DNA of 64,000 bases from Pseudomonas azerbaijanoccidentalis (lineage in GTDB: Bacteria > Pseudomonadota > Gammaproteobacteria > Pseudomonadales > Pseudomonadaceae). The stretch is from positions 434,001-498,000 of the forward strand of contig NZ_JAHSTU010000001.1 of assembly GCF_019145495.1 (NCBI RefSeq), read 5' to 3'. This document shows, in pieces, positions 18,446 through 26,718 of this stretch. Made by a program: the position numbers and the translations under genes. Every line of letters begins with the position of its first letter. Positions within the stretch are counted from its first letter, which is position 1. The notes beneath the pieces were generated by a model. That model ran no database searches. It was not told the DNA's origin and was given only the letters and a program-made list of their open reading frames with translations.

Positions 18446-19449
18446 TGAATAAACCGTTGGTTGACCGCTCGCTACAAGGCATTGGCCTGTGCACGCTGGG
18501 CTACGCGTTCCTGTCGTTGCAGGACGCCGGCATCAAGTGGCTGGTGGCCGATTATTCGGTGGTCACCATTTTGTTCTGGCGTGCGCTGGTGGTCGCGGTG
18601 GCGTGTTTGCTGATCGGGCGTTTGTCACTGGTGCGCCGTGCGTGGCGCTCGTCCAGTCGTCGGCTGCTGGTCGTGCGCGGGTTGCTGTCGATTGCGGCGT
18701 GGCTGCTGTATTACACGGCGGCCCGTGACCTGACACTCGCGGAAATGACCACCCTGTATTTTTCGGCACCGATCATGGTCACGGTACTGGCCACGGCGAT
18801 TCTCAAGGAACGCGTCACCGGTTGGCAGTGGTTCACCCTGATCATCGGTTTTGTCGGCGTGGTGATTGCCTGTCGCCCCAACAACCTGGCCGATCCCGTG
18901 CCGATTGTCCTGACGTTGCTGGCGGCGATGTGCTGGGCGTTCACCTATATCCAGTTGCGCCAGGTGGATGAACAGACGTCAGTGCTGGAGCAGATGCTGA
19001 TCACCAACGTGGTGTTCGTGCTGTGCATGGCGGTCGCCTTGCCCTGGACCCACACCCCGACACCGACGCCGGCCTGGCTCGGCATGTTGGGGGCGGGATT
19101 GTTGGGTGGCATTGGTCAGTTCTTGCTGTTCGCCAGTTTCCAGCGCGCCACCGCAACCGTGTTGGCGCCGTTCGAATACACCGGGCTGATCTGGGCGTTT
19201 CTGTTGTCGAGCCTGATCTGGGGCACGCTCATGGATGTGTCGCTGATGATCGGCGCCGGCCTGATTGCAGTCAGTGGCACGCTGGCGATGATTTTCGGTC
19301 GGCACCCGTCACAGGACGTCGTCGGTGCTGAATGCTCCGTGTCGCAGCCCCTTTATCCAGCAACGGCAGATGTGGAGCCCGTTGGCCGGGGTGAAGGTCT
19401 CGGGGTTGAGGCACCACTCGATCCAGAGGCCGTCGAGCATCGCCGATAG
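18442..19449 (+). CDS. DMT-superfamily EamA transporter with an antisense-overlapping tail
   Basis: 335 residues; ten membrane helices in two EamA repeats (about 10-140 and 152-290), GERVTGWQW-like and FEYTGLIWAFLLSSLIWG motifs. Transporters of this family usually end near residue 290-300. Here the frame continues for about 45 residues of low-complexity, non-hydrophobic sequence that overlaps the end of the tetR gene on the other strand by 141 bases. It is coupled to the ABC permease by ATGA overlap, so it is probably a metabolite exporter or importer working in the same pathway. Confidence 0.82.
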   Translation: MMNKPLVDRSLQGIGLCTLGYAFLSLQDAGIKWLVADYSVVTILFWRALVVAVACLLIGRLSLVRRAWRSSSRRLLVVRGLLSIAAWLLYYTAARDLTLAEMTTLYFSAPIMVTVLATAILKERVTGWQWFTLIIGFVGVVIACRPNNLADPVPIVLTLLAAMCWAFTYIQLRQVDEQTSVLEQMLITNVVFVLCMAVALPWTHTPTPTPAWLGMLGAGLLGGIGQFLLFASFQRATATVLAPFEYTGLIWAFLLSSLIWGTLMDVSLMIGAGLIAVSGTLAMIFGRHPSQDVVGAECSVSQPLYPATADVEPVGRGEGLGVEAPLDPEAVEHRR

Positions 19450-19944
19450 ACCGATGGCCGCCAGCCGCGTGTCGTGGATCACGAAACCTTCGCTGACCGC
19501 CAGGTCGCCGAGCAACTGGCGAAGCAGGTCGAGGTAGGCGCGATAGCTTTTTTCGTGGGATTGGCTGACGTGTTCGGAGTGTCGGATCAGGCTCCAGAAC
19601 ACCACCCACACGCCGAGCAATTGCGGGTCCATGACCCGCGAAGAAAAGGACCCGACCAGAAACGCATCGAGCTTTTCTGCCGGTGTGCCGGCCTGGCCAA
19701 TTTCATGGAGCAGGGCGGTAGTGAGTTCGCTGGCGATTTTTTGGTATGTGTCGGCGATCAGGGCATCGATGCTGCCGAAATGGTGATTGAGCAGGCCAAC
19801 GGACACACCGGCCTCGGTCGCAATACGCCGCACCGAAATGCCGGCGTGACCATCGCGGGCCAGGCAGCGAAGGGTGGCAGCAACCAGCAGTTCGCGGCGT
19901 TCATCAGGTTCAGCGCGACGGTTTTTCGGGGCGATGGTGGTCAC
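19309..19944 (-). CDS. TetR-family regulator (BetI-like)
   Basis: 211 residues. The N-terminal DNA-binding part reads GHAGISVRRIATEAGVSVGLLNHHFGSIDALIADTY (about 33-67), a typical TetR helix-turn-helix closest to BetI-type regulators; the rest is the helical ligand-binding and dimer domain (WSLIRHSEHV, IGLSAMLDGLWIEWCL). It lies between the transporter operon it converges on and the divergent deacylase gene. Matching palindromes at 13955-13970 and 19985-20000 suggest that it represses the whole system and itself, with an imported or acylated amino acid as likely inducer. Confidence 0.87.
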   Translation of the reverse strand: MTTIAPKNRRAEPDERRELLVAATLRCLARDGHAGISVRRIATEAGVSVGLLNHHFGSIDALIADTYQKIASELTTALLHEIGQAGTPAEKLDAFLVGSFSSRVMDPQLLGVWVVFWSLIRHSEHVSQSHEKSYRAYLDLLRQLLGDLAVSEGFVIHDTRLAAIGLSAMLDGLWIEWCLNPETFTPANGLHICRCWIKGLRHGAFSTDDVL

Positions 19945-19984
19945 AAAGAAGTCCTTGGCGGTGGTCCACGTGGGCGGAGCTTAG

Positions 19985-20000
19985 TTGAACGTGTGTTCAA
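19985..20000. promoter_or_regulatory. TetR-type operator between tetR and the deacylase gene
   Basis: TTGAAC-GTGT-GTTCAA, a perfect 6-base inverted repeat, lies 41 bases before the tetR start and 52 bases before the deacylase start. It differs from the palindrome at 13955 at only two positions. Confidence 0.75.
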
Positions 20001-20051
20001 TCTCCAGCCTCGGCATTTCGGTTTTTACGTTCACGACGGGAGGACAATGGC

Positions 20052-21068
20052 ATGGCGCAGGATATTTCGTTCAACGTTCGCAACAACAATGGCGACCCGG
20101 TGCAGGTTAGCGCCTGGCGTTTCGAAGGTGCCAGCGGTGGGCCGAAAGTGCACTTGCAGGCCGGGGTGCATGCCGATGAAATTGCCGGGATGCTGGTTCT
20201 GCACCGGTTGATGCAACGTTTGGCGGTGGCCGAGGCCGCGGGGCAGCTCAAGGGCACGGTGACTGTGGTGCCACAGGCCAACCCGCTGGGCATCGGCCAG
20301 TTTCGCCAAGGGCGGATCCTTGGACGTTTTCACGATGCCACCGGGCATAACTTCAACCGCGGTTTCGACCAGTCGGCTGCAATGGAGCAGCCGTCGACCA
20401 ACGTCCAGGCGTGGCAAAAACAACTCGTGCATCTGGCTGCCCCGGCCGACGTGGTGCTCGACCTGCACACCGATGACGAAGCGCTGCCCTACATCTACGT
20501 GCACCGCAGCTTCTGGCCCCGTGGCCGAGAACTGGCAGCGGCGATGAAAATGGACGTGGCGATTATCTGGGATGACGGCGGCGACGGCTCTTTCGAGGAA
20601 ACCATCATTGCCCCGTGGCTGCGTGAAGGAACGACCCAGGGCCGGATGGCCGCGACCCTGGAGCTGCGTGGGCAGGGCGACGTCAATGACCGTTTTGCCG
20701 AACAGGACGCCGATGGGCTGTATGCCTGGCTGTGCCGATACGGCGTTATCGACGAAGCGATGCCGGCGGCCGAGTGGCCCGTCGAGGTCAAGGACATGGC
20801 GCAGATGGAGACCATTCTCGCGCCGCAACCCGGTGTGCTGATCTTTGAAAAGAACCTTGGTGATGTCGTGGAGCAAGGCCAGCGATTTGCGCGAATCCTG
20901 CGCCGGCCCGGTGATCCGTCGTCGGAAGTGGTGTTGGTGGCCGAGCAAACCGGGCGCATGGTCACCCGCTATCGCGATCGATTGATTCCGCAGGGGGCCG
21001 TGGTGGCGAAGTTCACCGGCAGCCAAGAGTCGCGTAACTGGAGTGGCGGGTTGCTGGATCCGAACTAG
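20052..21068 (+). CDS. Zinc deacylase of the AstE/aspartoacylase (M14-like) family
   Basis: 338 residues. Zinc ligands are visible as H40-x-x-E43 (GVHADE) and H139 (DLHTDDE); NFNRGF at 100-105 corresponds to the substrate-binding N-x-N-R motif of the family. The C-terminal part (about 255-320) is a beta-rich domain resembling a lipoyl-like barrel. Members remove succinyl, acetyl or similar groups from N-acyl amino acids (AstE, AspA, DoeB). With an amino-acid importer and an aminotransferase under the same repressor, a route of import, deacylation and transamination of an N-acylated amino acid is a reasonable guess. Cytosolic. AGGAC precedes the start. Confidence 0.83.
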   Translation: MAQDISFNVRNNNGDPVQVSAWRFEGASGGPKVHLQAGVHADEIAGMLVLHRLMQRLAVAEAAGQLKGTVTVVPQANPLGIGQFRQGRILGRFHDATGHNFNRGFDQSAAMEQPSTNVQAWQKQLVHLAAPADVVLDLHTDDEALPYIYVHRSFWPRGRELAAAMKMDVAIIWDDGGDGSFEETIIAPWLREGTTQGRMAATLELRGQGDVNDRFAEQDADGLYAWLCRYGVIDEAMPAAEWPVEVKDMAQMETILAPQPGVLIFEKNLGDVVEQGQRFARILRRPGDPSSEVVLVAEQTGRMVTRYRDRLIPQGAVVAKFTGSQESRNWSGGLLDPN

Positions 21069-21209
21069 ATGACGCTCCCCGCTGTTTACGTTGATCAGCA
21101 CCGGCACTCGCTGCGAATGCCGGTTAAGGGCATCTGACAACCGTTCATCGGTGAACTACGCTGCGATACGTACCCTTGGTGTGAATCATGTGAAGTAAGG
21201 ATCTGACAC

Positions 21210-22820
21210 ATGCGGAGCAGGCTGCTCGCTGTATTGTTTACTGTTTTCGGCATGCTCTGGTCGCTGCAATTGTGGGCCGAAGACCCGCCAAAAGCGCCGG
21301 ATACGCCCGCCGAGCTGAAGGTTGCCAACCGCAGCATCATGCTGTTTCGCGCGACCATCCTCGGTGAAGGCCCTGCATCGCGGGTCAAGCGTGCCAAAGC
21401 CGTCATCAGCGAAGCGCTCGATGATGCCGACGACCTCACCGTCACCCTCGAACCGATCGTCAAAAGCTACATGGTGCTGCTGGGTAGCCGGCGAGCCTTT
21501 ATCGTCTCGCCAAAGGATTTTGACCCGACCCAATTCGACTCGGTACAGCAGGCTGCCGAAGCGGCGGCTGAAAAGTTGCGTCAGGTGGTGGCCGAAACCC
21601 AGGAGGCTCGCAGTCTGCGTTTGATCATCCGATCGATCGTTGCGGCACTGATCGCCACCGGCATTTATATCGGCTTGTTGCTGGGCATGTCCTATCTGCG
21701 GCGCAGACTGCTCAAGAAGCTGCCCGAGCTGATGCATCGCCACACTCAGGCCTTGAAGGTCGGGCGGGTGCCGCTGCTGGATGCCAATTACTTGTATCCG
21801 CTGGCCAGCCGCTTGCTGGAGTTACTGCGTTGGGCCGTCGTGTTATTGCTGACATATGAGTGGCTCGGCTTTGTCCTGTCGCGCTTTCCCTACACACGGC
21901 CGTGGGGTGAAAGCCTCAATAACTATTTATTGGAAGTTGCCGACTACTTGCTGCAAGGGATTGTTGGCGCGATTCCGGGGCTGGGTGTGGCGTTGGCGAT
22001 TTTCTTTATCGCCCGTGGCGCCACCGTGTTCATGCGCCGGATTTTGCGGCGCATGGCCATGCCAGGCACCCTGAGCTGGCTGAACCATGAAACCCTGCAA
22101 CCGACCCAGCGCCTGACATCCCTGGCGATCTGGCTGTTTGCCCTGGCCATGGCCTACCCCTATCTGCCCGGTGCGGGCACCGACGCTTTTAAAGGATTGT
22201 CGGTGTTGATCGGCCTGATGATTTCCCTCGGTGCCACCAGTGTGGTGGGGCAGGCGGCGGCGGGTCTGATCCTGACTTACACCCGAACCCTGCGCCCCGG
22301 CGAATTCGTACGCATTGGCGACTATGAAGGCACGGTGACCGAACTCGGCATGTTCACCACCAGCATTCGCACCGGTCTCGGCGAGGTGCTGACCTTGCCC
22401 AACTCAATGATCACCGGCACGGTCACCAAAAACTACTCGCGCACCGTGCAAGGCCCCGGCTATGTGGTCGACACCGTGGTGACCATTGGCTACGACACGC
22501 CATGGCGCCAGGTGGAGGCAATGTTGCTGGAAGCGGCCCAACGCACGCCGGGCATTCTCGAAGTGCCGCCGGCACAGGTGTTCCAGACCGCGCTGTCGGA
22601 TTTTTATCCTGAATATCGACTGGTGGCCCAGGCCATCCCGAGCCAGCCACGCCCGCGCGCCGTGCTGCTGAGCATGCTCCACGCCAACATTCAGGATGTG
22701 TTCAACGAGTACGGCGTGCAGATCATGTCGCCGCATTATCTGGGCGATCCGCAACAAGAGAAGTGGGTGCCCCAAGACAAGTGGTACCCGGCACCTGCGC
22801 AAGAACCAAAGGAACCTTGA
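21210..22820 (+). CDS. MscS-family mechanosensitive channel with a periplasmic N-terminal domain
   Basis: 536 residues. A signal peptide (1-23) leads to a periplasmic helical domain (about 25-130), several membrane helices, and the MscS core. The pore helix is FKGLSVLIGLMISLGATSVVGQAAAGLILTY (about residues 325-355), followed by the beta domain RPGEFVRIGDYEGTVTELGMFTTSIRT and the C-terminal alpha/beta domain. It opens on membrane stretch to release solutes. Followed by an AspT-type transporter 25 bases downstream. Confidence 0.88.
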   Translation: MRSRLLAVLFTVFGMLWSLQLWAEDPPKAPDTPAELKVANRSIMLFRATILGEGPASRVKRAKAVISEALDDADDLTVTLEPIVKSYMVLLGSRRAFIVSPKDFDPTQFDSVQQAAEAAAEKLRQVVAETQEARSLRLIIRSIVAALIATGIYIGLLLGMSYLRRRLLKKLPELMHRHTQALKVGRVPLLDANYLYPLASRLLELLRWAVVLLLTYEWLGFVLSRFPYTRPWGESLNNYLLEVADYLLQGIVGAIPGLGVALAIFFIARGATVFMRRILRRMAMPGTLSWLNHETLQPTQRLTSLAIWLFALAMAYPYLPGAGTDAFKGLSVLIGLMISLGATSVVGQAAAGLILTYTRTLRPGEFVRIGDYEGTVTELGMFTTSIRTGLGEVLTLPNSMITGTVTKNYSRTVQGPGYVVDTVVTIGYDTPWRQVEAMLLEAAQRTPGILEVPPAQVFQTALSDFYPEYRLVAQAIPSQPRPRAVLLSMLHANIQDVFNEYGVQIMSPHYLGDPQQEKWVPQDKWYPAPAQEPKEP

Positions 22821-22845
22821 TTCCGCCTGGACGGGAGTCCGCATC

Positions 22846-24537
22846 ATGCTTGAGTTTGTGCTCCACGCGTTGCGGGCCGACCCGGAAATTGCGGTATTCC
22901 TGGCCATCGCACTGGGCGTTTTCATCGGCCGTATCCGCATAGGCAGTTTTCACCTCGGGTCGGTGGCCGGGGCGCTGTTGATGGGGTTGCTGATCGGCCA
23001 GATCGGCCTGGAAGTGCCGACCGGATTGAAATCGGTGTTTTTCGTGATGTTCATCTATGCCGTCGGTTTCAAGAGCGGGCCGGAGTTTTTCGGCAGCCTC
23101 AATCGCGGCACGCTGAAACTGGTGGTGCTGTCGGTGGTGCTGTGCGCGACGGCGCTGGGTTCGATCCTGCTGATGAACGCGATCTTCGATTTTGATGCCG
23201 GTTTTACTGCCGGGCTTGGTGCCGGTGCGTTGACCGACACGGCGATCATGGGCACCGCCACCAGTGCGATCAATCAATTGGCGATCGACACCGCCGCCAA
23301 GGCCGAACTCAATAGCCACATGGCGATTGCTTATGCGATCACCTACCTGTTCGGCACGATTGGCCTGATTGTTTTCGTCGGCAGCATTGCCCCGAAACTG
23401 CTGGGCGTCGACCTCAAGGCGTCGGCCCGCGAACTGGAACTGGAGCTGGGCATTGCCAAGGAAGAAGACGCGATCACCGTGCCCTATACCCGGATTGTCG
23501 TGCGCGCCCATCAGGTGGCGGACAACGGTCCGGCGGCGGGCCAGCGCATTGTTGACATCGAAGGCCAACACGAGTCACTGACGATCGAGCGCGTGGTGCG
23601 CGCCGGCCAGATCATCGAACGCGATGAAGGCTTCACTCTCATGGCCGGGGACATCGTCGGGGTATACGCCTTGCGCGAGGCCGTCGGCACGTTGACCCAA
23701 TGGGTGGGACCGGAGATCGATCACCCCGAATCGCTGTCGTTTCCCACCCGGCAGGTGGACATTGTGCTGACCTCGCCGGAGTTCGCCGGCAAGACCATTC
23801 ACGCCGCCCGAGACCGATTGGCCAACACCCGGCGCCTGGGTTGCTTCATCAACACCATTAGTCGCCAGGGCTATGAGCTGCCGTTACTGCCCAATACCGT
23901 TTTACGCCGGGGCGATGTGATCACCCTGACCGGGCGCACAGCCAGCGTCGACGCCGTGGCCAAGCGCCTGGGGCGGATTCGCGAGAACAATTACAAAAGC
24001 GACATTGCCGTGCATACGCTGGGCATGGTGCTGGGGTCGTTGCTGGGTTTGCTGTCGACCCACATTGGCATGATTCCGGTAGAACTGGGCATTGGTGGCG
24101 GGGTGCTGGTTGCGGCGCTGGTGATCGGTTGGTACAACTCACGCCACCCCGAAGTCGGCGCACTGCCACCGGCCGCGCAATGGGCGTTTTCCGAATTCGG
24201 CCTGACGGCGTTCGGGGCAGTGGTGGGGCTATTGGCAGGACCAGCGGCGTTCGCCGCCATGAAAGAACAAGGCCTGGCGCTGCTGCTGTCCGGTGCCGTA
24301 GTGACAATCTTGCCGCCACTGGTGGCGCTGTACTTCGGCCGTTACGTGCTGCGCCTGCACCCGATGATCCTCTTCGGCGCCCTGGCCGGAGCACAGACCG
24401 AAGCGGCGTCGATGAACAAGATCATCGAACAATCGGGCAGCAATACACCGGTGATTGGCTTTACCGTGTGTTATGCGATTTCCAATGTGCTGCTGGCGGT
24501 GTGCGGGCCGATCATCATTTTTGTGGTGGCGGGGTAG
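22846..24537 (+). CDS. AspT/YidE-type transporter (aspartate:alanine exchanger family)
   Basis: 563 residues. Two membrane halves (about 1-165 and 385-563) flank a cytosolic region with two RCK_C (TrkA-C)-like domains (about 200-370, e.g. AGQIIERDEGFTLMAGDIVGVYALRE and LPLLPNTVLRRGDVITLTGR). The duplicated membrane motifs FKSGPEFF and GAQTEAASM are typical of the AAE family. The open frame reaches 22696, inside the channel gene; GGGAG before ATG 22846 gives the correct start. Substrate unknown. Confidence 0.85.
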   Translation: MLEFVLHALRADPEIAVFLAIALGVFIGRIRIGSFHLGSVAGALLMGLLIGQIGLEVPTGLKSVFFVMFIYAVGFKSGPEFFGSLNRGTLKLVVLSVVLCATALGSILLMNAIFDFDAGFTAGLGAGALTDTAIMGTATSAINQLAIDTAAKAELNSHMAIAYAITYLFGTIGLIVFVGSIAPKLLGVDLKASARELELELGIAKEEDAITVPYTRIVVRAHQVADNGPAAGQRIVDIEGQHESLTIERVVRAGQIIERDEGFTLMAGDIVGVYALREAVGTLTQWVGPEIDHPESLSFPTRQVDIVLTSPEFAGKTIHAARDRLANTRRLGCFINTISRQGYELPLLPNTVLRRGDVITLTGRTASVDAVAKRLGRIRENNYKSDIAVHTLGMVLGSLLGLLSTHIGMIPVELGIGGGVLVAALVIGWYNSRHPEVGALPPAAQWAFSEFGLTAFGAVVGLLAGPAAFAAMKEQGLALLLSGAVVTILPPLVALYFGRYVLRLHPMILFGALAGAQTEAASMNKIIEQSGSNTPVIGFTVCYAISNVLLAVCGPIIIFVVAG

Positions 24538-24621
24538 TCGCTCTTTACCACCCATCGCCCGTTGCTTACCAACCCACGTATTGGCGGGAAAAATCGACAA
24601 CGGGTATCAACAGCGCTGCTT

Positions 24622-26718
24622 TCAAAACCCGCTTTCCCGCATGAACACCGCCAGCACATGCGTCGCACCATCGGCCAGCAGGCTACGGCGCTCTCCCTCT
24701 ATTTTCAGATGACCACGGGTTTCTCGCTGGTTCGGCAGCGGTGCGTCCAGTTGAATCAACACCTGGAACACCGCTGTGCTGGGGATCAAGGCGTGTTCGG
24801 CCTGGGTGGTCGGCACCGGGCCGCCGAAGCGCGAGGACAACATGCGGTGCGACAACTGGCTGGCACGGGTGCTGCCGATTTGCACGACGCGGCCGCTGAG
24901 CGGGGTGGTCTGGCCGTCGGGGTAGAAACGCACAGTGTCGCCGGTTGCCATGCGGTGCACCTGGTCCTGTGCGACATAAGCATCGACCTGCCAACTGCGC
25001 GGATCGATCAGGATGCCCAGGGATTCCTGGCGACCGACCCATTGGCCTGGCTTCCAGTCCGGGTTGACGTCCATCCATAGTCCGGCAAACGGTGTTTGCA
25101 GGTTGAGCCGGGCGATTTCCGAACGCGCGGCGCGGGCTTCTTCGAATTGCACATTCAGGCGTTGGCGAGTCACCGCGTCTTCTGCCAGGCCGGAAGGGTC
25201 GGCTAGCAAGCCGGACAAGCGTGCTTCATAGCTGCGGGCATTCGCTTCGCTGCTGAGCACGCGAGAGGCGATGTCCGGTTCGTCGAGGACGATAAGGGTT
25301 TCCCCGGCCTTGACCGCACCTTCGGCGTGAATCGATTGCAGGCGCGCCGGGTAGGGCGCATAGACGCGCAGTTGGTGTTCGGCCCGCGCCACGCCGACGG
25401 CATCGATCTGCGTCCGCCAGGGAATCGCCAGCCCCGCCAGTAGCACCGCGAGCAACCCGTAGAACAGCAGTTTGCGCCGAGCCGGTACAGCCGCGCGATG
25501 TTGCCACCAGTGTTTCAACTCACGCACCACCGGCATGGCGATAAACCAGGACAGTTCGACCATGAACAGGATGATCCCCAGCAATTTGAAGAAGAACAGA
25601 TAGACCGCCAGCGCGATCCCCAGAAACAGCACCAGCCGATACAGCCAAGTGATGATTGCGAACGTCACCAGCAAACGCCGTTGTCCGATCGGGAATGACT
25701 CCGGCCAGTCTTCCTGCAAGCCCAGCAAATTGCGCCGCAATGTGACCCTGGCCAGCGCCGAGGCGCGTTCATGCAGGTTGGGGAAGTCCAGCAGGTCGGA
25801 GAGGATGAAGTAGCCGTCAAACCGCATGAACGGGCTGGCGTTCAGGGCCAATGACAACAGCCAACTGGTGGTCGCCAAGTAGAGCAGGGCATTGCGCAAT
25901 GCGCCCGGGTCACACAGCGCCCAGCCCAGGGTCGACAGCCCGGCCAGGGACAACTCGGTGACGATGCCGGCGGAGGCGATGGCCAGACGTTGCTGCGAAC
26001 GGCTGAGTTTCCAGCTTTCGCCAGTGTCGGTGTAGAGCATCGGCCACAACACCACGAAGGCGATGCCCATGTGCCCGACCCGCAGGCCCAATCGGGTCGC
26101 GACCAAGGCGTGCCCGAGTTCATGCAGGGTCTTGGCGACAATCAGTGCGAGGGCGAAGCTGAACAGGCCTTCGGTGGAAAACGATTCCACAACGGCACTG
26201 GTAAAGGTGTCCCACTGTTGCAGGACCAGAATCACCCCGAGCAGGCTCAGGCAAAACACCAAGATCCCGGTGAGCGGGTGAAACAGCCAACCCAGTGCCC
26301 GGGCCAGATGCTGTAACGGCTGTTGTGGTCGCAGCAGTGGGATGCGGAAAAACAGGTAATGATGCAACCACCAGCGCCAACTCAGCCAACTGCCTTCTTC
26401 ACCCTTGGCTTGCAACCGTGCGAGTGCCGCTGGTCCAGCTCGCAACAACTGGTGTTGTTCAAGGAACTGTTGAAAATCGAGGATCTGCTCGACGTCTGGC
26501 TTGAGCGCCGTGCGTTCGGCAATTTGCTGGCTGATCTGTCGAGGAGACTGTCCCCAGCGCAGCAGGCATTCGAACTCCAGCCAGCCAATGCGGTAGAAAC
26601 GGTTGATCACCGTGTCCTGGATGACCCAGGCCGGTTCGCCGTTGCTGCCGTGGGCGGCTTCGCTCAGGCGCAAGTCTTCGCGTAACGGCGGCAGAGGCAG
26701 ATCGGCCGGATCGAGCAT
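24622..26718 (-). CDS. M50 (site-2-protease-like) membrane protease fused to a HlyD-type adaptor
   Basis: 698 residues. Residues about 25-95 look like a PqqD-like winged-helix domain (WVIQDTVINRFYRIGWLEFECLLRWGQSP, then a helical part). Residues 145-435 are polytopic and carry the zinc motif H199-E-L-G-H203 and the second M50 motif N293-x-x-P-x-x-x-x-D301-G. Residues 437-698 are a HlyD-like periplasmic part: two lipoyl-like halves (RVYAPYPARLQSIHAEGAVKAGETLIVLDEP and LNLQTPFAGLWMDVNPDWKPGQWVGRQESLGILID) around a short helical hairpin, then a beta-barrel. It is the last gene of the giant surface-protein operon; its ATG overlaps the previous TAA. The natural reading is a protease-adaptor that handles the exported surface protein; the active site is intact. 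Confidence 0.87.
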   Translation of the reverse strand: MLDPADLPLPPLREDLRLSEAAHGSNGEPAWVIQDTVINRFYRIGWLEFECLLRWGQSPRQISQQIAERTALKPDVEQILDFQQFLEQHQLLRAGPAALARLQAKGEEGSWLSWRWWLHHYLFFRIPLLRPQQPLQHLARALGWLFHPLTGILVFCLSLLGVILVLQQWDTFTSAVVESFSTEGLFSFALALIVAKTLHELGHALVATRLGLRVGHMGIAFVVLWPMLYTDTGESWKLSRSQQRLAIASAGIVTELSLAGLSTLGWALCDPGALRNALLYLATTSWLLSLALNASPFMRFDGYFILSDLLDFPNLHERASALARVTLRRNLLGLQEDWPESFPIGQRRLLVTFAIITWLYRLVLFLGIALAVYLFFFKLLGIILFMVELSWFIAMPVVRELKHWWQHRAAVPARRKLLFYGLLAVLLAGLAIPWRTQIDAVGVARAEHQLRVYAPYPARLQSIHAEGAVKAGETLIVLDEPDIASRVLSSEANARSYEARLSGLLADPSGLAEDAVTRQRLNVQFEEARAARSEIARLNLQTPFAGLWMDVNPDWKPGQWVGRQESLGILIDPRSWQVDAYVAQDQVHRMATGDTVRFYPDGQTTPLSGRVVQIGSTRASQLSHRMLSSRFGGPVPTTQAEHALIPSTAVFQVLIQLDAPLPNQRETRGHLKIEGERRSLLADGATHVLAVFMRESGF

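Noticed and set aside
21100..21124. Hairpin ACCGGCA...TGCCGGT as terminator of the deacylase gene
   Set aside because: Stem is only 7 bases with an 11-base loop and no T-tract; too weak to list as a feature.
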